Below, one piece after another: positions 27,268-36,195 of a DNA stretch of 64,000 nt. Each line of letters starts with the position of its first letter. Position 1 is the first letter of the stretch. The notes below the pieces were generated by a model. The model did no database searches. It was not told where the DNA came from and worked only from the letters and a program-made list of their open reading frames with translations. The DNA comes from Devosia ginsengisoli (GTDB taxonomy: Bacteria; Pseudomonadota; Alphaproteobacteria; Rhizobiales; Devosiaceae): the NCBI RefSeq assembly GCF_024707105.1, contig NZ_JANQAJ010000013.1, positions 62,001-126,000 of the forward strand, in the 5' to 3' direction. The position numbers and the translations under genes were made by a program.

Positions 27268-28002
27268 CTAGCTCTTCCGCTCGAACAGTCCCACCATCAA
27301 TATCCCGGCGAAAAACCCGCCCAGATGCGCCTGCCAGGCGATCGACATGGCCATCCCGGTCACCAGCGGCAGCAGCGGCACCGCCGCATTCAGCACCACC
27401 CAGATCAGGATGAACATGCTGGCCCGCTTGTCTCGCCACAGGTCCGAAAAACTCGCCAACCGCCGCCCCAAAACCACCCGCTCCCCCGTTTCGGGATGCT
27501 GCGCCACGATGACGGGCTGGAAGATGAAACGCATCGCTGCCCCGGTCAGTCCCGCCACGCCGCCCGAAGCGCCGATGAGATAGGCCCCCGAATAGAGCGT
27601 GGTCGCCGCGAACAGGGCCGCCCCCGCTGCCGCCGATACGAAGAAGATCGCCAGCATCGGCCCAGCCCCGTAGCGCCGCGATACCGGCGTCGCGAAAATG
27701 GCGAACCACGCCGCATTGACCAGCAGATGCTCCCAGCCGGCATGCAGCAGCGCGTGGCTGAACGGCGTCCAGATCAGCGGCACGGCCAGCGAGAGATCGT
27801 CCAGTCCCGCAATGATACGCAGCGGCTGGAAGGCGAACCAGAACACCAGTTGCATCTGCCCCGCCTGGTTAAGCACCAAGGTTGATGCCAGGTGAACAGC
27901 CACCAGCAGGCCGAGAACCGCCGTCACATCGCCCGGCAACAGGAAAACGGGCTCTCGCCCCTGCTGCTGCGGATTTTCCGGTGCCTGACCTTGTTCACTC
28001 AT
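27268..28002 (-). CDS. rhomboid family intramembrane serine protease
   Basis: A 244-residue membrane protein with six or more hydrophobic segments. Catalytic dyad: Ser146 in GASGGVAG and His226 in WQAHLGGFFAG; HLLVNAAWF is the conserved rhomboid H-x-x-x-N motif. It cleaves substrates inside the membrane; the substrate is unknown. I start at 28,002 (GGAGTGAAG upstream). The first 20 residues are a polar Gln/Pro-rich cytoplasmic tail. Confidence 0.93.
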   Translation of the reverse strand: MSEQGQAPENPQQQGREPVFLLPGDVTAVLGLLVAVHLASTLVLNQAGQMQLVFWFAFQPLRIIAGLDDLSLAVPLIWTPFSHALLHAGWEHLLVNAAWFAIFATPVSRRYGAGPMLAIFFVSAAAGAALFAATTLYSGAYLIGASGGVAGLTGAAMRFIFQPVIVAQHPETGERVVLGRRLASFSDLWRDKRASMFILIWVVLNAAVPLLPLVTGMAMSIAWQAHLGGFFAGILMVGLFERKS

Positions 28003-28186
28003 CACTTCACTCCGACTCGCTGGTGCCCCGCGCCTTACGCTTCTGTTTTCCACATTGCCCCGGTGACGTTAACCTTAACTGTTCTTTAAGAGCGCTTTTG
28101 CCCTGCGCTTTTGCCAAAGTCGTCCCTGCGGCGGCTGCGTTCCTTGGGGAGAGCGCCCGTCGATCCGTGGCGGTCGAGAACATACT

Positions 28187-28843
28187 ATGCAGAAGACGAG
28201 CACCAGGACGCTTTACGATTACTGGAATTCCATACGCGGAGCGCGCAGCGCCCCCGACCGCAAGGATATCGACCCCACGCGCATCCGCGACGCCCTGGCC
28301 AATACCTTCATTCTCGAGCTCGACGAGAGCGACAAATTCTCCTTCCGCCTCGCCGGTTCGCATCTGTGCACCAGCTATTGCCGCGAGCTCAAGGGCCGGT
28401 CTTTCTCGGCATTGTGGCACGACCGCGACAATGACGCGATGGAAACCCTGCTCCGCGCCGTCACCGAGGATCATGCCGTCGCCCTCGTCACCTTCCAGGG
28501 CACCACGGCCCTGCATACCAAGGTCAGCTTCGAGACCATCCTGATGCCGCTGCGCCACAACGGCTCGACCCATACACGCCTGCTCGGCGCCATGACCGCC
28601 CTCGAAGAACCCTACTGGCTCGGCGTCCAGCCCGTGCTCGAACAGCGCATTACCGGCCTGCGGCTAATCTGGCCGGATGATGTGGCGATGGAGGATTCGG
28701 TGCGCGAAGTGGCGACGAATGTCGTCAACGACGTGAGCTTTTCCGGCGCCGCCACGGCCCCCCTGGCCATCCCCGCCGTCGTCTATGGCCGTACCGCCCG
28801 CCGCTATGCCCATCTGGCCGTCATCGACGGCGGTCGACAGTAA
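28187..28843 (+). CDS. PAS domain protein (PAS_5 type)
   Basis: A 218-residue cytoplasmic protein whose N-terminus (YDYWNSIRGARSAPDRKDID, then ALANTFILELDESDKFSFRL) matches the PAS_5 family typical of Hyphomicrobiales; CTSYCRELKGRSFSALW and a central strand set complete the fold. The C-terminal 40 residues are variable. PAS_5 proteins probably sense a ligand and act through partner contacts. The next gene, 98 bases downstream on the same strand, is a PilZ protein, so a shared signalling role is possible. Confidence 0.85.
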   Translation: MQKTSTRTLYDYWNSIRGARSAPDRKDIDPTRIRDALANTFILELDESDKFSFRLAGSHLCTSYCRELKGRSFSALWHDRDNDAMETLLRAVTEDHAVALVTFQGTTALHTKVSFETILMPLRHNGSTHTRLLGAMTALEEPYWLGVQPVLEQRITGLRLIWPDDVAMEDSVREVATNVVNDVSFSGAATAPLAIPAVVYGRTARRYAHLAVIDGGRQ

Positions 28844-28941
28844 GTATTTCCTCTAGTGATTCCGTTCAATTTGCGCGGCATCAGTCTGCGCAAAACCACG
28901 GACGGCAATACTTTGCGTTAACCAAACCCGGATAGCTTGTT

Positions 28942-29604
28942 GTGGAAACACAAGCCCTCATGGTCCGGCGAATGCTCAGCGACGACCTTCCTTCCCCGCA
29001 GTTCATCGCCCCGACCCGCACCCGTGCGGAATCGAGCAGGTTCCAGCGCGTGCAGGTCTCCGTGCTCGGCCGCTACATGCTGGCCGATCGCCGCGAATTC
29101 CCCTGCCAGATCCTCGAAATGTCCCCCGGCGACGCCGTGGTCATCGCCCCCGTGGCCGGCATCGAGGGCGAAAAGGTCATCGCCTATGTCGACCATATCG
29201 GCCGCATCGAAGGCACCATCATCAAACAGATCGATGGCGGTTTCCTCATGGATATCGCCGCCTCGCCCCGCAAGCGCGACAAGATGGCGGCCCAGCTCAC
29301 CTGGCTGGCCAACAAGGATGTCCTCAATCTCCCCGAGGATCGCCGCCACGAACGCGTCGTCCCCGATATCCGCCATTCCACCGTCGTCCTCGACGATGGC
29401 CGGCGCTACAATTGCAAGATCATCGATATTTCCCTCTCCGGCGCTGCCATCGAGCTCGATGTCCGTCCCGCCATGGGCACGCCGGTCACTCTGGGCCGCA
29501 TGCGCGCCCGCGTCGTCCGCCACTTCCAGAATGGCGTCGCGGTCGAATTCGCCTCCGCCCAGGAAATGCTGACCGTCATCCAGCAAAACCTCCGCATGAA
29601 CTAA
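28942..29604 (+). CDS. PilZ domain protein, tandem PilZ folds
   Basis: A 220-residue protein with two PilZ-like halves. The second has the c-di-GMP-binding pattern: DRRHERVVPD (R-x-x-x-R type) and DISLSGAAIELD (D-x-S-x-x-G). The first half has RFQRVQV and a degenerate EMSPGDAVV, so probably binds no nucleotide. It would change activity of a motility or polysaccharide target in response to c-di-GMP. Start is uncertain: GTG at 28,942 or ATG at 28,960, neither with a good ribosome site. Confidence 0.85.
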   Translation: METQALMVRRMLSDDLPSPQFIAPTRTRAESSRFQRVQVSVLGRYMLADRREFPCQILEMSPGDAVVIAPVAGIEGEKVIAYVDHIGRIEGTIIKQIDGGFLMDIAASPRKRDKMAAQLTWLANKDVLNLPEDRRHERVVPDIRHSTVVLDDGRRYNCKIIDISLSGAAIELDVRPAMGTPVTLGRMRARVVRHFQNGVAVEFASAQEMLTVIQQNLRMN

Positions 29605-29620
29605 GCGGCCCGCGTCTCAA

Positions 29621-29661
29621 TAGCCCTCATGGTGAGCTTGTCGAACCACGAGGGCGTGGCA
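29621..29661. repeat. family B intergenic repeat, single arm
   Basis: One arm, TAGCCCTCATGGTGAGCTTG then TCGAACCACGAGGGCGTGG, 17 bases after the PilZ gene stop. Confidence 0.8.
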
Positions 29662-29785
29662 CCACGCCGCCATGGTTAACCCCTTCCAAATTCAATCGAT
29701 AAAACATGCATAAAAACTGCGTGGCACTTTTCCGATCGCCCTAAGTTGCGCCGCCTAACGTGGTCTCCATCAGGGAGATCACACA

Positions 29786-30415
29786 ATGCGTTTCAACACG
29801 AAAGGACTGGCAGCCGCGCTCATGAGTGCCCTTCTGGCACTTGCTGTCACCAGTCCCGCGCAGGCTTTCGACACCACCAATGTCGCCTTTGTGCAGACCA
29901 TGGGCGGCACCACCTCCATTCCGGTGGGCCATGCCGAATTCTGCCGCAGCCGTCCCGATGAATGCGGCCCCAATGCCAATCCCGTCGCCGCTGTGTCGCT
30001 GGACGAAGGCCTGTGGCAGCAGTTGCTGACCGTCAATGCCGGCATCAACCAGGCCGTCATCCCGGTCACCGACCAGGACCTCTACCAGGTCGCCGAATTC
30101 TGGACCTATCCCAACGGCTATGGCGATTGCGAGGACTATGTCCTGGCCAAGCGCCGCGCGCTGATCGATGCCGGCTGGCCCGCCAGCACCCTGTTGATCT
30201 CGGTGGTCAAGCAGGCCAATGGCGAAGGCCATGCCGTGCTGCTGGTCCGCACCGACCGCGGCGACCTCGTGCTCGACAACCAGATCGGTTCGATCGACCT
30301 GTGGAGCCAGACCCCCTACAAGTTCATCAAGCGCCAGTCCCAGGCCAATGCCGGCCAGTGGGTCGACATGATCGACACCCGCGATATCGTGACCGTCACC
30401 GCCGGCATCAACTAA
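29786..30415 (+). CDS. transglutaminase-like cysteine peptidase (BTLCP family), secreted
   Basis: A 209-residue paralogue of the protein at 9,368. The signal peptide spans residues 1-27 (cleaved after AQA). Triad: Cys115 (YGDCEDYVLAKR), His149 (GEGHAVLLV) and Asp164 (LVLDNQ). Two further cysteines (FCRSRPDECG) may form a disulfide, shared with the paralogue's FCAKNRSEC. AGGGAG lies eight bases before the ATG. Substrate unknown. It is followed by a strong hairpin. Confidence 0.93.
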   Translation: MRFNTKGLAAALMSALLALAVTSPAQAFDTTNVAFVQTMGGTTSIPVGHAEFCRSRPDECGPNANPVAAVSLDEGLWQQLLTVNAGINQAVIPVTDQDLYQVAEFWTYPNGYGDCEDYVLAKRRALIDAGWPASTLLISVVKQANGEGHAVLLVRTDRGDLVLDNQIGSIDLWSQTPYKFIKRQSQANAGQWVDMIDTRDIVTVTAGIN

Positions 30416-30473
30416 GACAGAGCTTCGGATTTCCGGACCCCGCCCAAAGCCTATCCCTGATAGGGGTCTGATG

Positions 30474-30510
30474 AATGAGGCCAGCTTCGAGCCCCGAAGC
30501 TGGCCTCATT
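30474..30510. terminator. strong hairpin between convergent genes
   Basis: A perfect 16-bp stem (AATGAGGCCAGCTTCG with CGAAGCTGGCCTCATT) and a five-base loop lies between the peptidase gene and the convergent membrane-protein gene. The plus side has only a weak U-tract (GCTTTG). It likely ends transcription on both sides. Confidence 0.75.
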
Positions 30511-30535
30511 GCTTTGAAAACCAGAGACCGTCGCC

Positions 30536-30856
30536 CTAAAACCGCAGCGCCACATAAACGCCCATGAACAGCAGCCCGGTCAGGAACGCCCAGCCGAACG
30601 CCACCACGGCCGAAACCAGCGCCGACGTCATGGAAATCGTGCCGTCTTCCTCATGCTGCCAGCCCATCTGCAGCATGATGTAAGGGCCGCAGATGAAGCT
30701 CATCGCCAGGTTGCCCATGGAACTGATGAAGGTCTTGCCGTCATAGCGCAGCATGGCCTGCTGGCGCGCCAGCCATTGATAGAGATGCGTCCCCGCCCCC
30801 GCTATGCACAGGCCAACACCGATCAGAAAGGCCGCGAGCAGCAATTCCTTGGTCAT
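30536..30856 (-). CDS. small integral membrane protein, unknown function
   Basis: A 106-residue protein with three hydrophobic segments: LLLAAFLIGVGLCIAGAGTH (5-24), a central amphipathic one (AMSFICGPYIMLQMG) and a C-terminal one (VVAFGWAFLTGLLFMGVYVA). A basic stretch (LARQQAMLRYDGK) links the first two. It looks like a conserved Hyphomicrobiales membrane protein; I cannot name the family with certainty. Its gene is convergent to the peptidase gene. Confidence 0.75.
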   Translation of the reverse strand: MTKELLLAAFLIGVGLCIAGAGTHLYQWLARQQAMLRYDGKTFISSMGNLAMSFICGPYIMLQMGWQHEEDGTISMTSALVSAVVAFGWAFLTGLLFMGVYVALRF

Positions 30857-30946
30857 ACCAATCCGTCCCCGCAGCCATCCGTTAACACTTCATTAAGCAT
30901 ATTGTCCGCCCTATGACCTGTCACGTCCCCTTGGCTGATTTGGTTA

Positions 30947-31633
30947 ATGCTGGAGATGCACCCACAATCGGCGCCTGCCGCCGGCCATTCCGGCCCGTCC
31001 TCGCTGGCCTATAACCTTGCCGGAATCGCCGTTCTCGTGCTGCTGCTGGCTGTGGGAGCGGCGTATCTCATCGACAGCCTGAGCCAGACCAACCGCGTCC
31101 CGGCTCCTGCGCTCGATGATGGAGAGCCCGTTTCGCAGACCCTTTCAGGCCGCGAATTGGCGATACCCACATCCTGGTTCCGCTATGGCGAGCAGATCCG
31201 TGACGGCTTCACCAGCCAGATCGACCTGCGCATTTCCTATGCGCCCGAAGGCGTCGAAACGCCCTCCCCGGTCGATATAACCCTGCTGCCGCGCAGCCGC
31301 GTCCGGGCCAGCGCCAGCCTGCTCGACCGCGTCTATCTGCATCAATTCGCCGATGAAACCCTTGGCGGGGTGCCGGGCCTGGTAGGAAAACCCATGCTTG
31401 GGGGCAATGGCTATGCCGGCGAAAGCGTCTGGTACGACGCCCTCTCGCCCGCTCCCTTCGTCGCCAAATGCGAACAACCCCTCGCCCCCGATGCCGCCAC
31501 CCAATGCGTCCGCACCGTCTATCTCCCCAGCGGCATCGCCGCCGTCTACACCTTCGACGCCGCGATCCTGCAGTCCTGGCGCCAGTTCGACCCGGAAATG
31601 CAGCGCTGGCTGGGCACTATAAGGGCTTGGTGA
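30947..31633 (+). CDS. membrane-anchored protein of unknown function
   Basis: A 228-residue protein with one transmembrane segment at about residues 22-45 (LAGIAVLVLLLAVGAAYLID), no cleavage site, and a periplasmic domain of about 180 residues with two cysteines (AKCEQPLAP and QCVRTVYLP). No family recognised. ATGs at 30,947 and 30,956 are both possible starts. Confidence 0.7.
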   Translation: MLEMHPQSAPAAGHSGPSSLAYNLAGIAVLVLLLAVGAAYLIDSLSQTNRVPAPALDDGEPVSQTLSGRELAIPTSWFRYGEQIRDGFTSQIDLRISYAPEGVETPSPVDITLLPRSRVRASASLLDRVYLHQFADETLGGVPGLVGKPMLGGNGYAGESVWYDALSPAPFVAKCEQPLAPDAATQCVRTVYLPSGIAAVYTFDAAILQSWRQFDPEMQRWLGTIRAW

Positions 31634-31665
31634 GGGGCACAAGGAAGTCGCGCCCACCGCGCGGA

Positions 31666-31709
31666 TTCCTCCCCTGTCAGGGGGAGGCTAGGAGGGGGTA
31701 TCCCCAAAA
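31666..31709. repeat. family A intergenic repeat, single arm
   Basis: One arm, TTCCTCCCCTGTCAGGGGGA then GGCTAGGAGGGGGTATCCCC, between a convergent pair of genes. Confidence 0.8.
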
Positions 31710-31719
31710 AACGTGAGCC

Positions 31720-31938
31720 TCAGCTCACCTCATCCAGATCGATATCCAGGATCGACATGTTGAAGATGTACGAAATGTCCCCGTCCTCGTCGTCCACATG
31801 AATGAGCCCGATCGATTCATCGCCAATGAACACTTCGACGGAATCGTTGAGCTTAGCGCGCGGCCGCACGTCGATGTTCTTGTTGTTGAACTTCAACTGC
31901 AGGAACTTCTGCAGCTTGATGATCTCGGGATGGTTCAC
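31720..31938 (-). CDS. DUF3126 family protein
   Basis: A 72-residue acidic protein with the DUF3126 pattern: IKLQKFLQLKFNN, then DSVEVFIGDESIGLIHVDDE and the C-terminal FNMSILDIDLDEV. The family is limited to Hyphomicrobiales and relatives and has no assigned function. It is an isolated gene between two family A repeats. Confidence 0.9.
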   Translation of the reverse strand: MNHPEIIKLQKFLQLKFNNKNIDVRPRAKLNDSVEVFIGDESIGLIHVDDEDGDISYIFNMSILDIDLDEVS

Positions 31939-32080
31939 TGTCGGTGTCCTGCTGATTTGCGTTGAGCCGGCAATCTAGTCACCCTGACAACGCATACAAC
32001 CCCTGACTGGTGGCATTTTAGCGGGAACAAACCACCTGCCGGGGTTGCGAGAGCATTGCGATACCAAGCCACCGGCCGAA

Positions 32081-32126
32081 TTCCTCCCCCTATCAGGGGA
32101 GGCTGGGAGGGGTATCCCCACCAAGA
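32081..32126. repeat. family A intergenic repeat, single arm
   Basis: One arm, TTCCTCCCCCTATCAGGGGA then GGCTGGGAGGGGTATCCCC, just past the cysE stop. Confidence 0.8.
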
Positions 32127-32130
32127 CTCT

Positions 32131-32958
32131 TCAGCCGTTCAGATCATGGACCAGCACAACCTGATCCATCACCAGCGCCGGCTGCGCGCAGCCCGCTTCC
32201 CCGATCACCTTGGCCGGCACGCCCGCCACGGTTACCCGCGGCGGCACTTCCTTGAGCACCACCGAGCCGGCCCCGATGCGCGAGCAATCCCCGATCCTGA
32301 TATTGCCCAGCACCTTGGCCCCCGCCCCGATCAGCACGCCATTGCCGATCTTGGGGTGGCGGTCCTGGTCGGATTTCCCCGTGCCGCCCAGCGTCACATT
32401 CTGCAGCATCGACACATTGTCGCCGACCACGGCCGTCTCGCCGATCACCAGCCCCGTACCATGGTCGAGCATGATGCCCCGCCCCATCGGCACCGCCGGG
32501 TTGATATCCACCTGGAAAACCTGGCTGGCCCGGCTCTGCAGGTAAAGCGCGAAGTCCCGCCGTCCCGCCTTGTACATGGCATGGGCGAAACGATGCGTCT
32601 GGATGGCCTGGTAGCCCTTGAAGAACAGCAGCGGCTCGATGGCGCGGTGGCAGGCCGGGTCGCGCTCCAGCGTCGCCGCCAGGTCCACCCGCGCCATTTC
32701 CCCGATTTCGGGCGCATCGCTCAGCGTCTCGGCAAAGGCCTGCCGGATCAGGTCGGCCGACACGTCGTCATGATTCAAGCGCGCCGCCAGCCGATGCGCC
32801 AGCGCCTGCTCGAACGTGTCGTGATTGAGAATCGCCGAAATCGCCATGCTCGACAGCGATGGCTCGGCCGCCACGATCTGCCGCGCCCCGGCCCGCACGG
32901 CGTCCCATACGGGGTCAACCGTCTTGATCTCTGCCGATTTCCTGGCGCTGCTGGACAT
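32131..32958 (-). CDS. cysE: serine O-acetyltransferase
   Basis: A 275-residue left-handed beta-helix acetyltransferase: N-terminal helical domain (PVWDAVRAGARQIVAAEPSL), catalytic His and Asp in DINPAVPMGRGIMLDHGTGL, the NVTLGGTGK loop and PKIGNGVLIGAGAKVLG hexapeptides. It makes O-acetylserine, the acceptor for sulfide in cysteine synthesis, and complements the cysQDNC operon at 3.9-7.5 kb. Confidence 0.96.
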   Translation of the reverse strand: MSSSARKSAEIKTVDPVWDAVRAGARQIVAAEPSLSSMAISAILNHDTFEQALAHRLAARLNHDDVSADLIRQAFAETLSDAPEIGEMARVDLAATLERDPACHRAIEPLLFFKGYQAIQTHRFAHAMYKAGRRDFALYLQSRASQVFQVDINPAVPMGRGIMLDHGTGLVIGETAVVGDNVSMLQNVTLGGTGKSDQDRHPKIGNGVLIGAGAKVLGNIRIGDCSRIGAGSVVLKEVPPRVTVAGVPAKVIGEAGCAQPALVMDQVVLVHDLNG

Positions 32959-33053
32959 GGGCGAGTCTCCGCTTCATCGAGAAACACCGATATAAGCCAT
33001 ATGATGCTCCAGGACAAAGCCCGGACGCATGGTTTGGTTCACATTTAGCTGTC

Positions 33054-33809
33054 TCAGACGAAATTCCTGCCCAGGAAGCCCAGTGCTGCGGCCTTGAACG
33101 CCTTGTCGCCCGTGGCACGCATATGGTCCCGCTTGGGAATGACGAAAGCCTCGGCCTGCGGCAGCAGGTCCGCCAGCGCCTCGGGCGAGCCGGCCATCAC
33201 ATCGGCTTCCCCCACCGCCACCAGCACCGGCACGTCGATCCGCCGCACATCGGCCCGCGCCATGGCCTGGCGCGAGGTTTCCATGCAGGCGGCCAGCGCT
33301 TCCCGGTCGGACCCGGTATGGTCGGCGAAAATGCGGAACTGCCGCGCGGTCCTGTGGGTCAGGTCGTCCAGCGATGGCGCCAGCAAGCCGGCTATGATGT
33401 CATTGCCGTCGGTCAGCCCGTTGACCAGGTTCATACCCATGCCGCCGAAGATGGCGCAGGCCACCCGCTCCGGATGCTCGAAGGCCAGGAACGCACTTAT
33501 CCGCGCACCCATCGAATAGCCTAGAATGGCCACGCGCTCGATGCCGAGATGGTCGAGCAGTGCCACCGCATCGCGCGACATATCCCCCGGATAGTATCGC
33601 TCGGGGTCATGCGGCTTGTCCGAATTCCCGTGCCCCCGGTTGTCGAGCACGATGGCGCGATACCCCGCCCCGGTCAGCGTCTCCACCCATCCGGTGTCGA
33701 TCCAGTTAACCTTGCCGCTCGAGGCGAAGCCGTGGATGCAGAGCACGGGAAGCCCTGTGCCGAAGGATTCATAGGCCAGTGTCAGGCCGTCGGATTGAAA
33801 GCTCGCCAT
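33054..33809 (-). CDS. alpha/beta hydrolase
   Basis: A 251-residue alpha/beta-hydrolase: oxyanion HGFASSG (26-32), the nucleophile elbow GYSMG with Ser99, an acid in VAVGEADVMAG, and the catalytic His in PKRDHMRAT. No signal peptide. The substrate is unknown; esterase or carboxylesterase activity is typical. It is divergent to the zinc-finger gene, with 153 bases between them. Confidence 0.9.
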   Translation of the reverse strand: MASFQSDGLTLAYESFGTGLPVLCIHGFASSGKVNWIDTGWVETLTGAGYRAIVLDNRGHGNSDKPHDPERYYPGDMSRDAVALLDHLGIERVAILGYSMGARISAFLAFEHPERVACAIFGGMGMNLVNGLTDGNDIIAGLLAPSLDDLTHRTARQFRIFADHTGSDREALAACMETSRQAMARADVRRIDVPVLVAVGEADVMAGSPEALADLLPQAEAFVIPKRDHMRATGDKAFKAAALGFLGRNFV

Positions 33810-33962
33810 TCGCAGGTTCCGCTCGTCGATGCTAACAGTGTGTTAGCATTAAGCCGCCAAATGCGGTGGGGTGTGGACTGGTTCGAAGAGTGTCTCCGGG
33901 GCCTTTCCTTGCCCCCCGTCCTTGGCATATGGTCCGCGCAAATCAAACAGGTTTTTCTCGCC

Positions 33963-34211
33963 ATGGCCCACGGCACCACGCCCCATTTCCACAATACCGA
34001 AGGCCTTCGCCAGATCGAGGTCGGGTCCAAGGAATTCCAGTGCGTCGGCGCCCTGCCGCCCTTTGATCATCCCCATATCTATATCGACATGGGCAAGGAT
34101 AACGAGGCGGTTTGTTCTTATTGTTCAACGCATTACGTCTACAATTCGCGTCTGGCGCCCGGTATGTCCAACCCGCCCTCCGCGGTCTTCCGCGCCGACG
34201 ACGCCGCCTAA
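33963..34211 (+). CDS. zinc-finger protein, CHCC type (NDUFS6-like)
   Basis: An 82-residue protein with the zf-CHCC pattern: Cys27, a His at 36 or 38, Cys51 and Cys54 (VCSYCSTHYV). It is the bacterial relative of the mitochondrial complex I subunit NDUFS6, often seen in alphaproteobacteria, and may take part in complex I assembly. No good ribosome site is visible before 33,963, but the motif and length fit. The FAD monooxygenase gene follows after nine bases. Confidence 0.9.
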   Translation: MAHGTTPHFHNTEGLRQIEVGSKEFQCVGALPPFDHPHIYIDMGKDNEAVCSYCSTHYVYNSRLAPGMSNPPSAVFRADDAA

Positions 34212-34220
34212 GCATCCGCC

Positions 34221-35390
34221 ATGCCCGGCACGGGCCGCACCTATTACATAGCCGGCGCGGGAATCGCTGGCATGACACTCGCTTTGGCGCTCGCCAAATT
34301 TGGCGCCACCGTCGTCATCCTCGAGCGCAGCCTCACCATTTCCGAATTCGGCGCTGGCCTGCAAGTCAGCCCTAACGCCCGGAAAATCCTCGATAATCTC
34401 GGCCTGGACCACGCCCTTTCCGCCCGCAGCCTCGAGCCATCAGGCATCGATATCTACCCCTATCGCCGCCCCGATCCGCTGGTGACGCTGGAGCTTGGCG
34501 CCATCATGCAGCAGCGCTTCGGCGCCCCCTATGCCGTCATGCACCGCGCCGACCTCGCCGACGCGCTCTACAAGGCCTGCCGGCGTTTCGCCAATATCGA
34601 CATCGTCTTCGGTGTCCGTAATTGGGACGTGGTCTCCCATGCCCGCGGCGTCACCGTTTCCATCGACGAGGCCAACGGCCAGACCCGCACCGGCCGCGGC
34701 CAGGCCTTCATCGGCGCCGACGGCGTCCATTCCCGCACCCGCACCGACATAATCGGTGGCCCGCCAGCCCGCTACGCCAACAGCGCCGCCTGGCGCACTC
34801 TGCTGCAAGCCCCTGCAGTCAAAGACAAATTGCCGCTAGACCGCGTCTCGGTATTCCTCGCACGCGATTTTCACGCGGTGACTTATCCCCTCCCCCATCG
34901 CGGTCAGGTAAACTTGGCCCTGTTCGCCCCCCAGCGAAATCCGTCGGATAAAGGAGAAAGCCCCACCCTGCCGCAGAGCATCACAAGCTGGCCTCTCCTC
35001 TCCTCGATCATCGAGACGGCAGGCGAATGGACCTCCTGGCCGCTCTACACCGTTGCCGCGCCATCATGGCACAACGGCAATATCGGCCTCGTCGGCGATG
35101 CGGCCCACGCCATGGTGCCATTCCAGGCCCAGGGTGCCGCCATGGCCATTGAGGATGCGGCCACCCTCGCTCCCTTGCTCATCACCGAGTCCAATGCCGA
35201 AACCGCCTTCGAAAAATACCACGAGAGCCGCCAGCGCCGCACGGCCCGCGCCGCAGGCATCTCGGCCGCCAATGGCCGCATTTTCCACCTGCCATGGCCA
35301 TTGAGCCTGGCCCGCAACACCGTAATTGCCCTGCAAGGCAGCCGCGGCCACCTGCGTCGGCTGGCCTGGCTTTATGGCTACGAGCCCTGA
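34221..35390 (+). CDS. FAD-dependent monooxygenase
   Basis: A 389-residue class A flavoprotein monooxygenase: GAGIAG (12-17) for FAD, the second FAD/NADPH motif GADGVHSRTRTD and the third, GDAAHAMVPFQAQGAAMAIED. Similar to salicylate or 3-hydroxybenzoate hydroxylases; substrate not predictable. It is nine bases from the zinc-finger gene, probably co-transcribed, and overlaps the end of the convergent TetR gene by 13 bases. Confidence 0.92.
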   Translation: MPGTGRTYYIAGAGIAGMTLALALAKFGATVVILERSLTISEFGAGLQVSPNARKILDNLGLDHALSARSLEPSGIDIYPYRRPDPLVTLELGAIMQQRFGAPYAVMHRADLADALYKACRRFANIDIVFGVRNWDVVSHARGVTVSIDEANGQTRTGRGQAFIGADGVHSRTRTDIIGGPPARYANSAAWRTLLQAPAVKDKLPLDRVSVFLARDFHAVTYPLPHRGQVNLALFAPQRNPSDKGESPTLPQSITSWPLLSSIIETAGEWTSWPLYTVAAPSWHNGNIGLVGDAAHAMVPFQAQGAAMAIEDAATLAPLLITESNAETAFEKYHESRQRRTARAAGISAANGRIFHLPWPLSLARNTVIALQGSRGHLRRLAWLYGYEP

Positions 35391-36031
35391 CGCCCGTAGG
35401 CTGCCAAAAACACCCGCACCGCTTCCTTTGCCACGACCCGCAATTGCGCATCATCAGGCAATTCGCCATCGCCCATCAGCATGGCGCGATTGACCGGTTC
35501 GGCCATGACCAGCCAGTTGAAATTGGTCGCGGCAACCTCCGGTTCCGGACAGGCCAGCAATCCGCGTCCGTCGAGCCGCCCGAAAATCCCCGCCAGCACC
35601 TGCATGGCTCGTTGCGGCCCGCGCTCATACAGCACCTGCGCCAGATCGGGAAACCGGCTGACTTCCCCGATCACCAGCCGGCGCAACTGCATCAGCCGCG
35701 GCGTCATCACCACAGAGAGCTGCCGGTGGGCATAGTCGAACAGGAATTGCTCCAGTGCCTCGGCACTGTCAGGCTCGGCCGGCGCCGTATGCACACGCAG
35801 GTCTGCCGCCCCGGTCATCGAGGTCACGACCTCGATGAACAACGCTTCCTTGCTGCCGAAATTCTTGTAGACGGTCTGCTTGGACACGCCGGACATGGCG
35901 GCGATCTCGTCCATATTGGCTCCGAGATAGCCCGCCTTGAGAAAGGTCTCCGTCGCCGCCGCCAGCACCGCCTGACGCTTGCGCTCGGAGCGCCCTGCTT
36001 CCACCGGCACCGCGTCTTCTTCCACAGCCAT
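35378..36031 (-). CDS. TetR/AcrR family regulator
   Basis: A 217-residue repressor with an N-terminal helix-turn-helix (MDEIAAMSGVSKQTVYKNF) and a helical ligand-binding C-terminus. I choose the third of three consecutive ATGs, at 36,031, because GGAG lies six bases upstream of it. It is divergent to the hydrolase gene at 36,234; the space between carries two operator-like palindromes overlapping that gene's promoter. It likely represses the hydrolase operon and perhaps itself. Confidence 0.93.
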   Translation of the reverse strand: MAVEEDAVPVEAGRSERKRQAVLAAATETFLKAGYLGANMDEIAAMSGVSKQTVYKNFGSKEALFIEVVTSMTGAADLRVHTAPAEPDSAEALEQFLFDYAHRQLSVVMTPRLMQLRRLVIGEVSRFPDLAQVLYERGPQRAMQVLAGIFGRLDGRGLLACPEPEVAATNFNWLVMAEPVNRAMLMGDGELPDDAQLRVVAKEAVRVFLAAYGRQGS

Positions 36032-36153
36032 CATCATCTCCAGCCAGAGCATCGTGCGGAAAAGCGGGAACCGATTTCCCGCAAAAACCACGCGACATCA
36101 AGGAGATAGAGCCGGTGTCTTGATTCTATCAAATCGCATCAGCTCCAGTCCAC

Positions 36154-36182
36154 TTGACAATCATACTGGACAGTCTAGTTTG
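36154..36182 (+). promoter_or_regulatory. promoter of alpha/beta hydrolase operon
   Basis: TTGACA (36,154-36,159) is a full -35 match. A -10-like TAGTTT lies 16 bases on (36,176-36,181). The start codon of the hydrolase is about 50 bases downstream. Confidence 0.6.
36165..36179. promoter_or_regulatory. TetR operator-like site 1
   Basis: ACTGGACAGTCTAGT is an imperfect palindrome (ACTRGAC-N-GTCYAGT). It sits between the -35 and -10 elements, where binding would block RNA polymerase. It pairs with site 2 at 36,196. Confidence 0.75.
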
Positions 36183-36195
36183 ATGCAACTTCAGA

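Noticed and set aside
17519..32126. CRISPR array from the repeated palindromes
   Set aside because: Copies are kilobases apart with genes between; no regular spacers or cas genes.
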